Part shown: positions 20,507 through 30,580 of the stretch, piece after piece | How positions within the stretch are numbered: the stretch's first letter is position 1 | How the letters are laid out: each line of letters opens with the position of its first letter | NCBI GenBank assembly: GCA_030710605.1 | Contig: CP092880.1 | Span: 27,333,541 to 27,397,540, forward strand | Direction of reading: 5' to 3' | Length of the DNA: 64,000 nucleotides | Source of the DNA: Cordylochernes scorpioides | Lineage: Eukaryota > Arthropoda > Arachnida > Pseudoscorpiones > Chernetidae | Program-made: the position numbers and the translations under genes | Notes under the pieces: model-generated | What the model saw: only the letters and a program-made list of their open reading frames with translations | The model's database searches: none | What the model was told of the DNA's origin: nothing

Positions 20507-20699
20507 CAACCTATATTCAAACCCTACCAAGATTGTGAATTTGATCTATAAATTTAGTATCCATGACCTTGTACAATTATACAATGGGATAATAGTTTTT
20601 TTTTAAAAAGATGCTCTTAGTCAGCATAATTCTTCTTTATTTTCAAATATCAACACCTGACCAAAAAAAAAAAAAGATAGATAAGTACGTCAGGGGTTG
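20507..20699. other. spacer with a small inverted repeat
   Basis: 20627-20660 (TCTTCTTTATTTTCAAATATC and AACACCTGAC) is repeated inverted at 20688-20720 (GTCAGGGGTTGATATT). No gene. Confidence 0.5.
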
Positions 20700-20950
20700 A
20701 TATTAAAAATAAAGAAGGCATTTCCTGACCACGAGCACATGTGCTTTTTAGATGGCAGAGCGCCATCTAGTGGAGAAATATAAACTAAACGTGGATGGCT
20801 TTTCTTGATTTATCAAGAATTTGGGTTGGCCAAATATCACGGAGCAAGTTAAATAAACGTTTTGTTTATTTTTGCTCCACTAGATGGCGCTCTGCCATCT
20901 AAAAAGCACATGTGCTCGTGGTCAGGAAATGCCTTCTTTATTTTTAATAT
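20700..20950. mobile_element. foldback MITE family F, near-complete palindrome
   Basis: Arms of about 75 bp are almost perfect inverted copies: AAAGAAGGCATTTCCTGACC, ACGAGCACATGTGC, TTTTTAGATGGCAGAGCGCC and ATCTAGTGGAG, mirrored at 20875-20950. The centre has its own small hairpin, TCTTGATTTATCAAGAA. A partial copy lies at 18235-18400. No coding capacity. Confidence 0.85.
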
Positions 20951-20957
20951 ATATATA

Positions 20958-21117
20958 CAGTAGAACCTCCCTTTAGCGAAAACCTCTCTACGAAGGACAG
21001 TTTTCATTTGCAAAATTACCATTTTTACAATTTAGCAGCTCTCTGGTAAGAGAACACCTCTCCCTAAAGGACACTTTATCTCTGCAATTAGGTGTCCTTT
21101 ACATGGAGTTTCTACTG
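20958..21117. mobile_element. pogo/Tigger-like MITE, copy 2
   Basis: CAGTAGAACCTCCCTTTAGC at the left and the inverted CAGTAGAAACTCCATG at the right, flanked by TA. It shares interior motifs (AAAATTACCATTTTTAC, AGAACACCTCTCCCTAAAGG) with copies 1, 3 and 4. Confidence 0.85.
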
Positions 21118-21502
21118 TATATATGAAAGGTTGAATAGGTAGATCAGATAGTGTATGGGTGAGGATTTGTGATCTATAAGAAGGAATTGAAGTTAAGATG
21201 AGAGAACAACTGAATAAGAGTTGTTAGATTATCTCTAAGTTATATTATATAAATGGTCCTGCCCAATGTATCTCTCTAACAGACTGTTCCCACAGGAGTG
21301 ATGTGAGTTTCAAGCTTTAGTTGAGGAAGAACATGTGGGTGTAGTACATAATACTGACCACGTTTCTGATCTTTTTATGGTAGAACCTGGCATACTTGCC
21401 ATGTAAATTTATTTGAATTAACACAGAAATGGAATATTAAGATAATTATCATAATCATTGTGGCTTCATTATGATCATTGGTTCTTTTTAAATGGGAAAA
21501 TA

Positions 21503-21677
21503 CAGTAGATCCTCCCTGGAAAGGACACCTAATTTCAGAACCATAGTGTTCTTTAGGGAGAGGTGTCCTCTTACCAGAGAGTTGCTAAATTGTAAAAATG
21601 ATAATTTTGCGAATGAAAACTGTCCTTTGTGAAGAGTTGTCTGCTAGAAGGGTGTCCGTTAAAGGGAGGTTCTACTG
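21503..21677. mobile_element. pogo/Tigger-like MITE, copy 3
   Basis: CAGTAGATCCTCCCTGG left end, inverted CAGTAGAACCTCCCTTTAAC right end, TA flanks. Same position within SD2 as copy 1. Confidence 0.85.
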
Positions 21678-21858
21678 TATTTATAAATTAAAAATAACTA
21701 AAAAAAATATATTTCTATTTTGTAAATTGTGTGTGTGAAAAGAATATATTATTATTAATTTCAAAGCGCATGAAGCCTAAACAGTCCGTTTAAAACAATA
21801 ACACACAAGACATTCACAACAGCACTGCAAAGTGAAACTTGAACTGCCCATGATAAGG

Positions 21859-22062
21859 CACAATTTGGATTATAGATTATAAACCAAAGTAATAAGACCA
21901 AATCCATATAAATAAATAGTGTGTTTTAAATTTAGTGTTTATAATAATATATATTGTAAATTAAATATAATATTATTATTTATAAATATAATTATATTGT
22001 AAATTAAAATTAGTGTGTTTTACACACTATTTATTTATTTGGAGTTGATCTTATTACCTTGT
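21859..22062. mobile_element. MITE family M inserted in SD2 copy B
   Basis: An insertion relative to copy A, bracketed by a repeated GAACTGCCCA (10 bases or more). It contains TTTGGATTATAGATTATAA, AATAAGACCAAATCC and, inverted, GATCTTATTACCTTGTG. A duplication of this length points away from mariner or pogo and toward a hAT- or Mutator-like mechanism (inference). Confidence 0.7.
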
Positions 22063-22348
22063 GTTGAACTGCCCAGAAACCAAAAGTGGGCAGGTGCGAT
22101 CCTGAAGTTTGCTTTTCGGGGGATGCAACTCAGCTCTATAATACCTTGTTAATGGTAAAGTTTGCATGTAAACAACAATCAACTGTCAAAATTTGAATGG
22201 TCGAATTATCGGAAGTATCGAATTATCGATAGTGTCTAATTACGGTTTCTTATTTGATAGGCTGTAGGTTGGGACATCAAACCATGGTCAAATTATCGTT
22301 AAGTGTCAAATTATCGTGTGTTGAATATATTAGGTTATACTGTTTATA

Positions 22349-23274
22349 CAACGTGTGATCAATAATTTCCAGGAATGAGACTGGATCACGTAAAATAATC
22401 AAAATAATGAAATAATTTTATATGGACCTTATAGATAAAACATTTATCAACACGTAGAAATAAAAATTGATTACATAGACGCACGCGCTCACGTTTTATC
22501 GAATTTATAAGCTCGAGTATATCAGAACATTTTCGAATTTCAGTATGGACTGTATTGAAAAACAGCGACTCTGCATAGGGTTTTGCTTTAAATTAGAGAA
22601 AACAGCTTCTGAATCATTTAAAATCTTGAAGCAGGCTTTCAAAGAAGATGCCCTATCATAATCGAGGACATTTGAATGGTTTGCTCGATTAAAAGCTAGT
22701 CGAATAAGCAAGAGAAAGCAAGGATGTTCAAATCGAAGCTTAAGTGTCTTCTTATCACTTTATTTGATGTAAAGGAATTGGTACACTATGAATTCGTGCC
22801 CGAGTGACAGACCATTAATCAACATTACTATCTTGATCTATTGCGACGTATAAGAGAGCCTGTGCGTCAGAAAAGACCCGAAAAATGACATAAAAAGAAT
22901 TGCCTCTTGCATCATGACAACGCACGACTACATACAGCAGTCACTGTACAACTCTATTTGGCTAAACACGGAAGTGCTTTACTACCCCAGCCACCCTATT
23001 CACCTGACCTTGCTCCCAACGACTTTTTCCTTTACGCTAAAATTGAAAGAGTCTTAAAAGGACCTGATACCTGAAATAAAGGAGAATTCGAAGAATATTT
23101 TGAAAAGCCTGAAAGATAAGGATTTTCAGAGGCGTTTTGATATCTGGAAAAAAAGATGGAACAAGTGTATAGATAGTGACTGTCATTATTTTGAGAAATT
23201 TCAAATAAAACTTTATTATACTTTTGTATTTCTTTAAATATTTAGCATTCCTGGAAATTATTGATCACACTATG
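22349..23274 (+). mobile_element. internally deleted mariner-like transposon
   Basis: 926 bp with terminal inverted repeats sharing GTGTGATCAATAATTTCC and AGGAATG and flanked by TA (22347-22348, 23275-23276). It encloses a broken transposase from which the middle section is missing. The ends match each other at most positions, so the boundaries are firm. Confidence 0.88.
22545..23209 (+). pseudogene. mariner transposase remnant
   Basis: The N-terminal helix-turn-helix region from ATG 22545 reads MDCIEKQRLCIGFCFKLEKT, ILKQAFKEDALS, a stop, then TFEWFARLKA. The sequence then skips to the catalytic core: DVKELVHYEFVPE, a stop, NQHYYLDLLRR, then LHHDNARLHTA with the second catalytic Asp and YSPDLAPNDFF with the third. 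About the middle third, including the first catalytic Asp (the GDE motif), is deleted. Further stops follow YAKIERVLKGPDT. It cannot be functional. Orientation is opposite to the mariner at 23543. Confidence 0.85.
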
Positions 23275-23287
23275 TATTTATAGAGAT

Positions 23288-23460
23288 CCTGCCCAGGGAG
23301 GCCTCCTCTACATGACGGGCGGGAGAAGCAGCACAAGTAAGGGACTGTCCTGTAGTACGGTGTGGTGAGCCCCGAGCGGTTACGGTTACCGTGAACAGGG
23401 AACTCTGAAATGTGGTTGACTAACGAGGCAATGGAACCCTCCTTTCCATAGAGCAACAAA
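23288..23460. repeat. R1 dispersed repeat fragment
   Basis: CGGGCGGGAGAAGCAGCACA, TGTAGTACGGTGTGGTGAGC, ACCGTGAACAGGGAACTCTG and TGGTTGACTAACGAGGCAA match 15705-15880 and 55925-56095. It lies between the two mariners. Confidence 0.8.
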
Positions 23461-23542
23461 ATCATAAATTGATAGTCCATGCTACTGTATCCGAGGGAGC
23501 TGACACGCTGGGACCTGCAGTGCTGGGAATCAGTAGGAAATA

Positions 23543-24848
23543 CAAGGTGTGTCCCATAAGTTCCCGGACTGGGTCCATAAAAAAAAAAAAGGTAAGATAT
23601 TTTTTAAAAAAATTATTAAAACTTTTTAAAGTAATCCCCCCTTGCTTCAACGCACCAGCGCCATCGTTTCCCCAAATTGTCGAAACAGTTTTTATAGAGC
23701 TCTTTTGGAATGCTCTTCAATTCCAACAGCGATTTTTCTATTATGTCATCCCTAGTGTCAAAATGTCTTCCTTTTAGAACTGCTTTAAGTTTGGGGAACA
23801 GGAAAAAGTAATTTGGTGCGATATCTGGGGAATAGGGTGGTTGAGGTAGGATTTCTGTCCCGTTTTTAGCCAAAAAAACTCGTCACCAAGTGCGCTGTGT
23901 GAGGGCGGGCATTGTTATGGTGTAGGATCCAGTCACCATTAGGCCATTTTTCTGGCATTTTTTTTCGAATCGCTTCCCTTAGATGGCGAAGAATGTCCAA
24001 ATACATTTCCTTAATAACCGTTTGGCCTGCAGGAAGATACTCGTGATGAACAATGCCCTTGTTATCCAAAAAGGCGACCAGCAACACCTTGTTTCTGGAG
24101 TTCAATATCCTGGATTTTTTTGGTCTAGGCTCACCCTGACCTCTCCACTTGGCATATTGACGCTTGGTTTCAGGGTCATAGTCATAGACCCATGTCTCGT
24201 CGCCTGTGATTTTCTTGTCTTTCCATTCCGGATCCGTTCTTGTCATTTCCAACATGTTCTCACAGGTTGCAAGCCGACACAGGTTTTGCTCATTAGTGAG
24301 GAATCTTGGGATGAATTTTGCAGGAGTCTTTTTGAGCTTCAAATCTTTGGTTACGATCCTTCCAATCGTTGTTTTAGAGATGCCTGTGTCTTGCTCTAGC
24401 TCCAGCAAAGTGGTTAGAGGATATTCTTTTATCAAATCGGTGATTTTTTGCACATTTTGGGCGTTCTTGCCGAGGATCATCTTCAATAGAAATTCTGCCA
24501 GCTTTAAATCTAGAATGTCATTCAAAAACAGTTGTTCTTTTTGGGGAGTCATTGGGGAATGCTTTATTAGGCATTTTAAAAGTTTCGGTTGCTGATATTT
24601 GAAGTTTCACACAAATTTCTATGCAAATCCTCTGCTTCAATTTTTGTTCCATCGTAAAATCGCCGCAGCGCAAGGTGTAACCTTTAAATAAATTAGAATA
24701 ACTTTGGCACACGCGCACGTACCGCCTCGATATTGGTACCACCGTGTTGCCAGATATTTTTTCTATAATAAACTGTCAAATTTATTTACATTTTTCATTT
24801 ATTTATTTTTTTATGGACCCAGTCCGGGAACTTATGGGACATACCTTG
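23543..24848 (-). mobile_element. mariner transposon, full length but inactive
   Basis: 1306 bp with about 40-bp terminal inverted repeats (CAAGGTGTGTCCCATAAG and TTCCCGGACTGGGTCC at the left, inverted at the right with one difference in the first ten bases), flanked by TA. It encloses a near-complete transposase on the minus strand. Confidence 0.95.
23616..24652 (-). pseudogene. mariner DD34D transposase, inactivated
   Basis: Cut-and-paste transposase frame from ATG 24652 (MEQKLKQRICIEICVKL). Lesions: TGA replaces Trp in the FEW motif (about 24515); a frameshift near 24450, after which KITDLIKEYPL continues in the frame of 23866-24552; and one extra T in a T run near 23873, after LVTSF. The first catalytic Asp is present (ITGDETWVYDYDP). 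The second is Asn (HHNNARPHTA instead of HHDNA), and the third is Tyr (YSPDIAPNYFFLF where mariners have APxD). Two catalytic losses and three frame lesions make it a clear fossil. Domain order (helix-turn-helix then DDE core) and length match mariner. The subfamily is not assigned. Confidence 0.92.
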
Positions 24849-24879
24849 TATGTTACGAGGACCCTGAACATCTTGTAAT

Positions 24880-25065
24880 TAAACATAAATAGAACACAGA
24901 AGGAGAGCTGAGTAGACTGCTGTATGAACACCACATTGATGTCTCCAGGAAACCAAGCTCAATGAAAACCTGAAATGTGCAATACCTGGTTACATCACTG
25001 TAAGGAAAGATCGTGAGCGGGGAGACGGAGGAGGACTCGCCTTCTTAATAAAAACCAAACCGTAA
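24880..25065 (+). pseudogene. LINE apurinic endonuclease remnant
   Basis: Two frames together give ELSRLLYEHHIDV, then LQETKLNENLKCAIPGYITV and RKDRERGDGGGLAFLIKTK, the N-terminal part of the endonuclease/exonuclease/phosphatase domain of jockey/CR1-type LINEs. The catalytic Glu of the QETKL motif is visible. A frameshift separates the pieces and the frame ends soon after. No reverse transcriptase follows. Confidence 0.75.
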
Positions 25066-25474
25066 AATATAAATAAATTAACGTAGACGTACAAGACACC
25101 ACCGCCATTTATAGAGATGGCTCCAGGTGATTATAGGGTATCAAGCCATGTGTCAGTAATTATGGGTGATGCTTATCTTCTTATCATATGGAGTAATTGG
25201 GGGAATTTCCTGTTAATTTGAACATCTGAGGTACACAAAGGTTGGACTTTGCCTCATTGTCTGTTTATATTCAGCTGGGCTTAGTAGGACAGTCTTCACA
25301 TCTAGGGTAGCAGGAGTACAAGACATACTGTCCTGCCCAGGGTCACCTCCCTGTCACACTGAGTCAGTTAACAGGACTTGGGAAGTACTTATGGCTCAAT
25401 GCCATAATACTAGCAGTGCTACAGTTTTGATATAGCAGTGCTATGATGTTAACCTACAAATAACTAGCTATATA
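25066..25474. other. spacer, no gene seen
   Basis: Mixed-composition sequence with no sustained frame and no repeat shared elsewhere in the window that I could find. Confidence 0.5.
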
Positions 25475-25653
25475 CAGAACCTATGAACTCCCTTTAGCGG
25501 ACACCCTGCTAGCGGACACTTCTCTATAAAGGACAGTTTTCATTTACAAAATTACCATTTTCACTATTTAGCAACTTTCCAGTAATAGGACACCTCTCCC
25601 TAAAGGACAATTTGGCTCTACAATTAGGTGTCCTTTACAGGGAGGTTCTACTG
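25475..25653. mobile_element. pogo/Tigger-like MITE, copy 4
   Basis: Right end (inverted) CAGTAGAACCTCCCTGTAAA. The left end is altered to CAGAACCTATGAACTCCC. TA flanks. The interior carries GCTAGCGGACACTTCTC and AGGACACCTCTCCC. Confidence 0.85.
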
Positions 25654-25856
25654 TATAAGAGAGAGAGAAGAGTCTTAAGCTTATTTAATATGAAACCAAA
25701 GGGATTTAGGTTTCATTCTGTTGAATTGAAAACTATGTTAAATTGTAGTTGGCTCAAAAATGCTTCAAGCAATCCATCTGATAAGTAGCCAAAATCTGTG
25801 ATTATCATGGGAGTTGAACATCATAACATTCATCAAGTCCTTTTTTATATATAAAT

Positions 25857-26144
25857 TCAATTGCCATTTTTTTGATAAAATTTGTAGCAAAATAATTTGT
25901 TTTTGTTGTTTCTTATCCCCTTGTGCAATGAGGGCACAAATTCCATGAGTCCATGCATCTCGAGCTGTTTCATAATATACAGCAGCCTCTCAAAACTTAT
26001 TTTGTATGATGCAACATACACATCAACATCTGGTCTCATGGAATGGGGTGTAGGGGTGCAGCTTTTGTTGATTATGGCACCATGATCCAGGCACACTTTG
26101 GTAAAAACAAATAAATTTACTGGCAATGTGTTTCTTCTCATCAA
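25857..26144 (-). other. short open frame of unknown meaning
   Basis: A 95-residue minus-strand frame (MMRRNTLPVNLFVFTK..., SFERLLYIMKQLEMHGLMEF). I do not recognise it. Its first codons lie within the arm of a hairpin at 26104-26210, which argues that it is not a complete gene. There is no Kozak or splice support. It could be an exon-like fragment or a chance frame. Confidence 0.2.
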
Positions 26145-26210
26145 ATATAAAAAGGTCTGTAGAGATAGTATTTGATGAAAAGAAACACGTTGCCAGTAAA
26201 TTTATTTGAT
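26104..26210. repeat. hairpin with about 42-bp arms
   Basis: AAATAAATTTACTGGCAATG and TGTTTCTTCTCATCAAATA are mirrored at 26168-26210 (TATTTGATGAAAAGAAACAC, GTTGCCAGTAAATTTATTTG) with a loop of about 22 bases. It could be a small foldback element. Confidence 0.8.
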
Positions 26211-26239
26211 ACAAATTTTATAGTCTTCTTTCTTATTAT

Positions 26240-26545
26240 TATTCTCCGCCTTTGGCAATCCCAAGCCCAGAAGAAAAGGGAGGAGGGGGACCAATAACAA
26301 GCTCACTGAAAAACCAGGGTTCAGCTGGCCCGGCTGATAGTACCCTCTAAGGGCTCCTAATCCAGGGATACAGGATGAGCAGTGTTTGTACTCAATGTTA
26401 GGAGCGGTGGTACATGGCGTCTGTTCCTCATGTCAGAGGTGGCAATTTCTTTTGGAACTAAGTCGGTCTGCCACTGAGTAGTGCTCCCAGTCTTAATGAC
26501 AAAGGCAGACGTATTCTACTTCACCCAGTCATGGTGGTTGTCATC
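26240..26545. repeat. dispersed repeat D, copy 2
   Basis: CGCCTTTGGCAATCCCAAGC, GCTGGCCCGGCTGATAGTAC, CCTCATGTCAGAGGTGGC, TTCACCCAGTCATGGTGG. Same unit as at 16722, 31920 and 62170. Confidence 0.85.
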
Positions 26546-26569
26546 ATCATTGTGATGTTTTCTAACAAA

Positions 26570-26730
26570 TTTTTACAAGGTAATAAGACCTAATCCAAAT
26601 TAATTAATAGTGTGTGACATTTCGGTAACAGCGTTGTTACCGAAATGTCACACACTATTAATTTATTTGGATTCGGTCTTATTTTCTTGTAGCTATAATC
26701 TATAATCCAAATTATGCTTTATCAACAATT
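26570..26730. mobile_element. MITE family M, compact palindromic copy
   Basis: ACAAGGTAATAAGACCTAAT, TAGTGTGTGACATTTCGGTA and ACAGCGTTG are mirrored directly across the centre near 26632, then the terminal ATAATCTATAATCCAAATTA and TGCTTTATCA. Non-coding. Related copies lie at 18512, 21859, 27795, 29705 and 33278. Confidence 0.85.
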
Positions 26731-26963
26731 AAGCATATTTATGACAGCAATTTGGGTACAATAGCATAATTCTCAAGTACCTAGTTATAATTGTTTCAAG
26801 CGTGGTTATAAAAACAACAAAAAATATAGATCCATAGTGGCGTTGTTATAGTACGGTTCAAACTGTAGTTAATATTGGGAAAATAAGACCTAAAAAATGA
26901 TACAAAAAGCTTATGTCCATAGTTTTTTCGAATTTTATTTCTAATAACTTGTTAATATTATTG

Positions 26964-27236
26964 CTTATCCCTAGTACATGTGGTACAGGCCAAGATAATC
27001 ATGGTGGTTAGAAGTAGGCGACTGCTTTTACTGTAAGGGCACCACTTGTCTACACATGTGAAAATCAATTCGACTTTTGCACTCAAAAATGTGCCAGAGC
27101 CCCATTTTATTATTTGCACTCGCTGTTAGGGTTGGACTTTTGCAAGAATCAGGGGATATTGGAGCATTTTTTTAAATCAGAAATGCGGGAATCAAACCCG
27201 GTCGTAGCGGTTGAAAACCAACAGTTTAGACCATTT
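26964..27236 (-). mobile_element. tRNA-derived SINE, copy 1
   Basis: Read on the minus strand, the head has an A-box-like TGGTCTAAACTG (27222-27233) and a B-box-like GGTTTGATTCCC (27187-27198), spaced as in a tRNA gene. The body (CTCTGGCACA, CACATGTG, GTAAAAGCAGTCGCC, CCATGATTATC) and an end with TACCACATGTACTAGGG are shared with other copies. RNA polymerase III promoter boxes are recognised; the parent tRNA is not. Confidence 0.75.
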
Positions 27237-27261
27237 TTATATTATAAAATGAAATGGTTAA

Positions 27262-27690
27262 TATGTTAGGTACAAATGGCTGATATTCCCATCGCTGATA
27301 TGCAATCCAAAATGTTTCCAATATTGAGGTCACTACTTAAAAAAAGTTCGACCACCTGAGTGATGTAACTTTCCTGGGCCCCTTATATAAGTGCAATACA
27401 GTCAGGGCGGATGTTTTACACGCGATCCGACCTTGATAGGATGTATGCTCACTCTCCTCTGAGAATTATTCTCGCCAAGTTCCTCAAACCTATCATCGAG
27501 CATGTTGAGCATGCAGGCAACATACCTGGGACTGTCTAAACTTATGGAGGGCTCCTGAGATCCGGACGTCCCTTCAGTGAAGGCCTCGTCTGGTGTTTCC
27601 TACACTGTTTTAAACTCTGTAAACTCTCTTTTGACCGTTGACTATGTGTCAATAAACTGGTTTTTAATTGTCAATTGTCAGTACCTATTA
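27262..27690 (+). other. possible solo LTR
   Basis: Contains CCCCTTATATAAGTGC (TATA-like, about 27380) and TCAATAAACTGG (polyadenylation-like, about 27650), separated by about 270 bp of more GC-rich sequence without a long frame. This is LTR-like organisation, but no second copy is in the window and the ends are not defined. Confidence 0.3.
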
Positions 27691-27794
27691 AAGCTTATTA
27701 TTTTGCTAGAAGAATTCAAAGCTTCTAATGTTTCTCTGAAATGTTAATAAAACAATACAACATTAAAAATGGGATCATAACTGAAGAAGATTTA

Positions 27795-27975
27795 TAATAC
27801 AAGAAAATAAGACCTAATCCAAATCCATCATCAGACAAAAGAATAAATAAGAAAAATATCATTTTATCTGATGATGGTAACAATGCTGTTACTGAAACAT
27901 CACACACTATTAATTTATTTATATTAGGTCTTATTTTCTTGTATTATAATCTTAAATCCAAATTGTGCTTTATCA
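27795..27975. mobile_element. MITE family M copy
   Basis: AATAAGACCTAATCCAAATC at the left; at the right AAACATCACACACTATTAAT, TTAGGTCTTATTTTCTTG and CCAAATTGTGCTTTATCA. The centre contains ATCATCAGACAAAAG and its inverse. Confidence 0.75.
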
Positions 27976-28260
27976 TGAAGAAGATTTAATGTGAAAAAAA
28001 TAAGAGAGAAATGTAAGGATTATTCACTAATGAAAATTTTAATTTGGATAAATGTGGCCATTGTATAATGTAGTGTTCAAAAAGTTATAGAAAAAAGTCG
28101 GTTTTACGGGCGAAGATTTTACGTGACAACGGTAGAATATTTATTGATATGAATATAATTAAATTGCACAATAGGAACAAGGAATTGAATGAAAATAAGA
28201 ATTGCACAAATTTTAACTATAGAAATATATTTTGTTTACTAAAACATTGTACATGTAAAC

Positions 28261-28809
28261 TTAACTAATTCCTATTTGAGTGATTTTGTTGAGGATAGGA
28301 CGATGATAGGAGAAATATGAAATGAAAGGAAGTGTTTCTGCTGTAATGTGTCTTGCGAAAGTCAAGTCGATAGTTGTTCCTTTTAACGTAGTTGACTTAG
28401 AAACGTTTGATACGCAATCAAGATTATACGTATTTTTCATGAATTTAAGAAACGAGTTGTCAGGCTTTACGTTTTTGTTAAAATCACCACACAGAAGAAT
28501 CGGTATACTAGAATCAACTTGCACGAACGGTGGCACGTACTGGCTGTTGTGAATGTACGGACCGAGTCCTTGCCATAGTAACATTCCAATATCCTGCATA
28601 CTAGCTCCTGGATGAATATATACAACACCGAGTATAAACTTGAAGCTAGTATTAGCGGCGAAGCAAGTAACTTCAGTCATGCACATGTCGCCCTTGGTTT
28701 TAATGACACGAGTTACGTCTGTAATTGCAACTTGGAACACTTCCGCCGTAGATGTCGATGATAATTTACGATAGATCGCCACTCCACCAGCCGCGTTGGT
28801 ATTTGAAAA
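28261..28809 (-). pseudogene. endonuclease/exonuclease/phosphatase domain fragment, Helitron- or LINE-derived
   Basis: A minus frame open from a TGA at 28810-28812 to the stop at 28261, about 182 residues. It begins FSNTNAAGGVAIYRKLSS, then DMCMTEV, LGVVYIHPGAS, the catalytic CGDFN motif, SKSTTLKGTTIDLTF and ISYFSYHRPIL. These are the central and C-terminal motifs of EEP nucleases (GDFN Asp and Asn; the final His of YFSYHRPI in place of SDH). From memory, this version is widespread in arthropods next to Helitron/Helentron helicases. The N-terminal part of the domain is missing, and no helicase or reverse transcriptase is adjacent. It could instead be from a LINE. Confidence 0.65.
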
Positions 28810-29088
28810 TCAAAACACTTATTCAGATCGAAGGTTCAAATTTTTGCTAAATAAATTTGAAATTAAATAAAATTTGTAATTGTAAATGATGAAGTTGAAA
28901 ATTAAAACATTTACTTAAATTAGATGTTAAAATTCTTGCTCAACACAGTTTAAATAAAGTTTTCTTATAACTGCCACTTTTTCTTAATATTTGTAATTTT
29001 AAAGAATCAATTCGAAAATCAAAACATTTATTCAGATCGAAGGTTCAAATTTTTGCTAAATAAATTTGAAACTATTTAAAATTTGTAA
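28801..29088. repeat. duplicated AT-rich 80-bp block
   Basis: AAAATCAAAACACTTATTCA, GATCGAAGGTTCAAATTTTT and GCTAAATAAATTTGAAA occur at 28804-28866 and again at 29010-29072. The first copy abuts the truncated end of the EEP frame, so the truncation point lies at this repeat. Confidence 0.8.
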
Positions 29089-29329
29089 AATAATAATTAA
29101 TTAATTAATTAATTTTAAACTAATAATTTACTTAACACTATCAACATTTATCAATAGTATGACATAACCTATAAACTCAGTTTCTCAACTTTTGTGTCAA
29201 TCTAACAATTAATCAATCAATCATAGTTTACGATAATGAAATATCAGTGTACAATTTTTTACCTTTATTGTTGTAGTTGTTGTAAATGACGAATCTAAGT
29301 ACTCCACATTTTCACTACAGACACAGCTG

Positions 29330-29545
29330 ACGATACTTTAACCACACGTGTGAACTTGTATTATGACGCTTTCTTGTTTTTCCAACGCCAAGAACGTTCG
29401 AGAAAGACAAAGACAGAGACAAGCATGCGCCGATTCAATGCGCCTAATTCTCTAGCGCTGCGCGCGCAGCTGCGCGCGCAGCACTCTCGTTCGATGACTC
29501 ATCGTAACGTTACCGGGCGTTACACTTTTTCATAAGTGACTCCCA
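29330..29545. other. GC-rich island with a perfect 26-bp CG palindrome
   Basis: 29457-29482 is a perfect palindrome made of two TGCGCGCGCA cores, in an otherwise AT-rich region. CGTTACCGGGCGTTACACTT follows. A very similar double core is at 62546-62570. Both lie near transposon-derived sequence. Possibly a Helitron regulatory or terminal segment (inference). Confidence 0.5.
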
Positions 29546-29704
29546 GCCGCAACCTAATTTAAGACGTTGTCACGTCAAAAAAATTGATCCTTCAGTTGGT
29601 GATAAAATTTACACAAAAAATTACCTTTTGAACCAACCTTTTAAAAAGCAAAGAACTTTTACTCTTTGTTTGTCTATTAGAAAATATTACAAAGTATGTA
29701 AAAA

Positions 29705-30030
29705 TTACAACGTAACAAGACCTAATCCAAATAAATTAATGTAGTGTGTGACGTTTCAGTAACAGAGCTGTCACCATCAATTAAACAAAAGAATAAATGA
29801 GAAAAAATATCACAGCACGTTCTTAAATAGTACTGTTATCAAGTATGTAACCAAGATAACAAAATAAGAAGAAAATAGTTTTCTGATACATTTGATAACA
29901 GTTTATTAAAGAAGTCTATATAAGAACATGCTGTGATTTAAAAAAAAATTATTTTGTCTGATGATGGTAATAACGTTGTTGCCGAAATGTTACACACTAT
30001 TAATTTATTTGGATTAGGTCCTATTGGCCA
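29705..30030. mobile_element. MITE family M, long copy with nested palindrome
   Basis: Ends AACAAGACCTAATCCAAATA and, inverted, TAGGACCTAATCCAAATAAA. Inside, TCACAGCACGTTCTTAAATA and TATAAGAACATGCTGTGATT form a second inverted repeat. At about 320 bp it may approximate the parental, non-compacted form. Confidence 0.75.
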
Positions 30031-30374
30031 TTGGACATGCGTTGGACCAGGAGGCTGTTGTTGGGTGCTGCGCTGCCTGGAGTATAGGAGCTTCATCTAT
30101 TATTTCTTCCTGTGGTGAATCTGTATAAGACCAGTGGTTTTAATAAAGCTTTGTGTGTGTGTGGATTTGGTCTTATTACCTTTGTAGTTCGAATCTATAA
30201 TCCAAATTGTACCTCTCAAAGAGTCTATGATAGTTTTCTTTCAATTAGTGTTCAAATAAGAAGATTGAATGACTTCACATATTATACACAATACATGAGT
30301 CTATTCACACAATGATGAAATAGGAAAGTTATTTTATTTTGGTGCAATGTATCAATTGCTCAATGCTCAATAGC

Positions 30375-30580
30375 AATGCTTCAATGGCCCCCAATTCTCG
30401 CAAAAGTCCAACCCCACCAGCGAATGCAAGTAACTAAACAGGGCTCTGGCACATTTGTAAGTGCAAAGTCGAACTGCTTTTCACATGTGTAGAAATATGG
30501 TGCACTTATAGTAAAAGCATTCGCCTACTTCTACCCACCATGATTATCATGGCCTGTACCACGTGTACTAGGGATAAGCA
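30375..30580 (+). mobile_element. tRNA-derived SINE family, body only
   Basis: CCCCAATTCTCGCAAAAGTC, CAACCCCACCAGCGAATGCA, GGGCTCTGGCACATTTGTAA and TACCACGTGTACTAGGGATA match the bodies at 26964 and 32921 in the opposite orientation. The tRNA-like head is absent. Confidence 0.75.

Larger units (their letters stand above)
21118..22225. repeat. duplicated segment SD2, copy B
   Basis: Second copy of 11881-11975 plus 13740-14510 in the same order, without the G4 element. It carries the shared MITE (21503-21677) and an additional MITE M copy (21859-22062). No gene. Confidence 0.85.

Noticed and set aside
25857-26144. Possible receptor or host exon
   Set aside because: Faint resemblance only, start inside a hairpin arm, no splice signals; listed as unknown rather than assigned.
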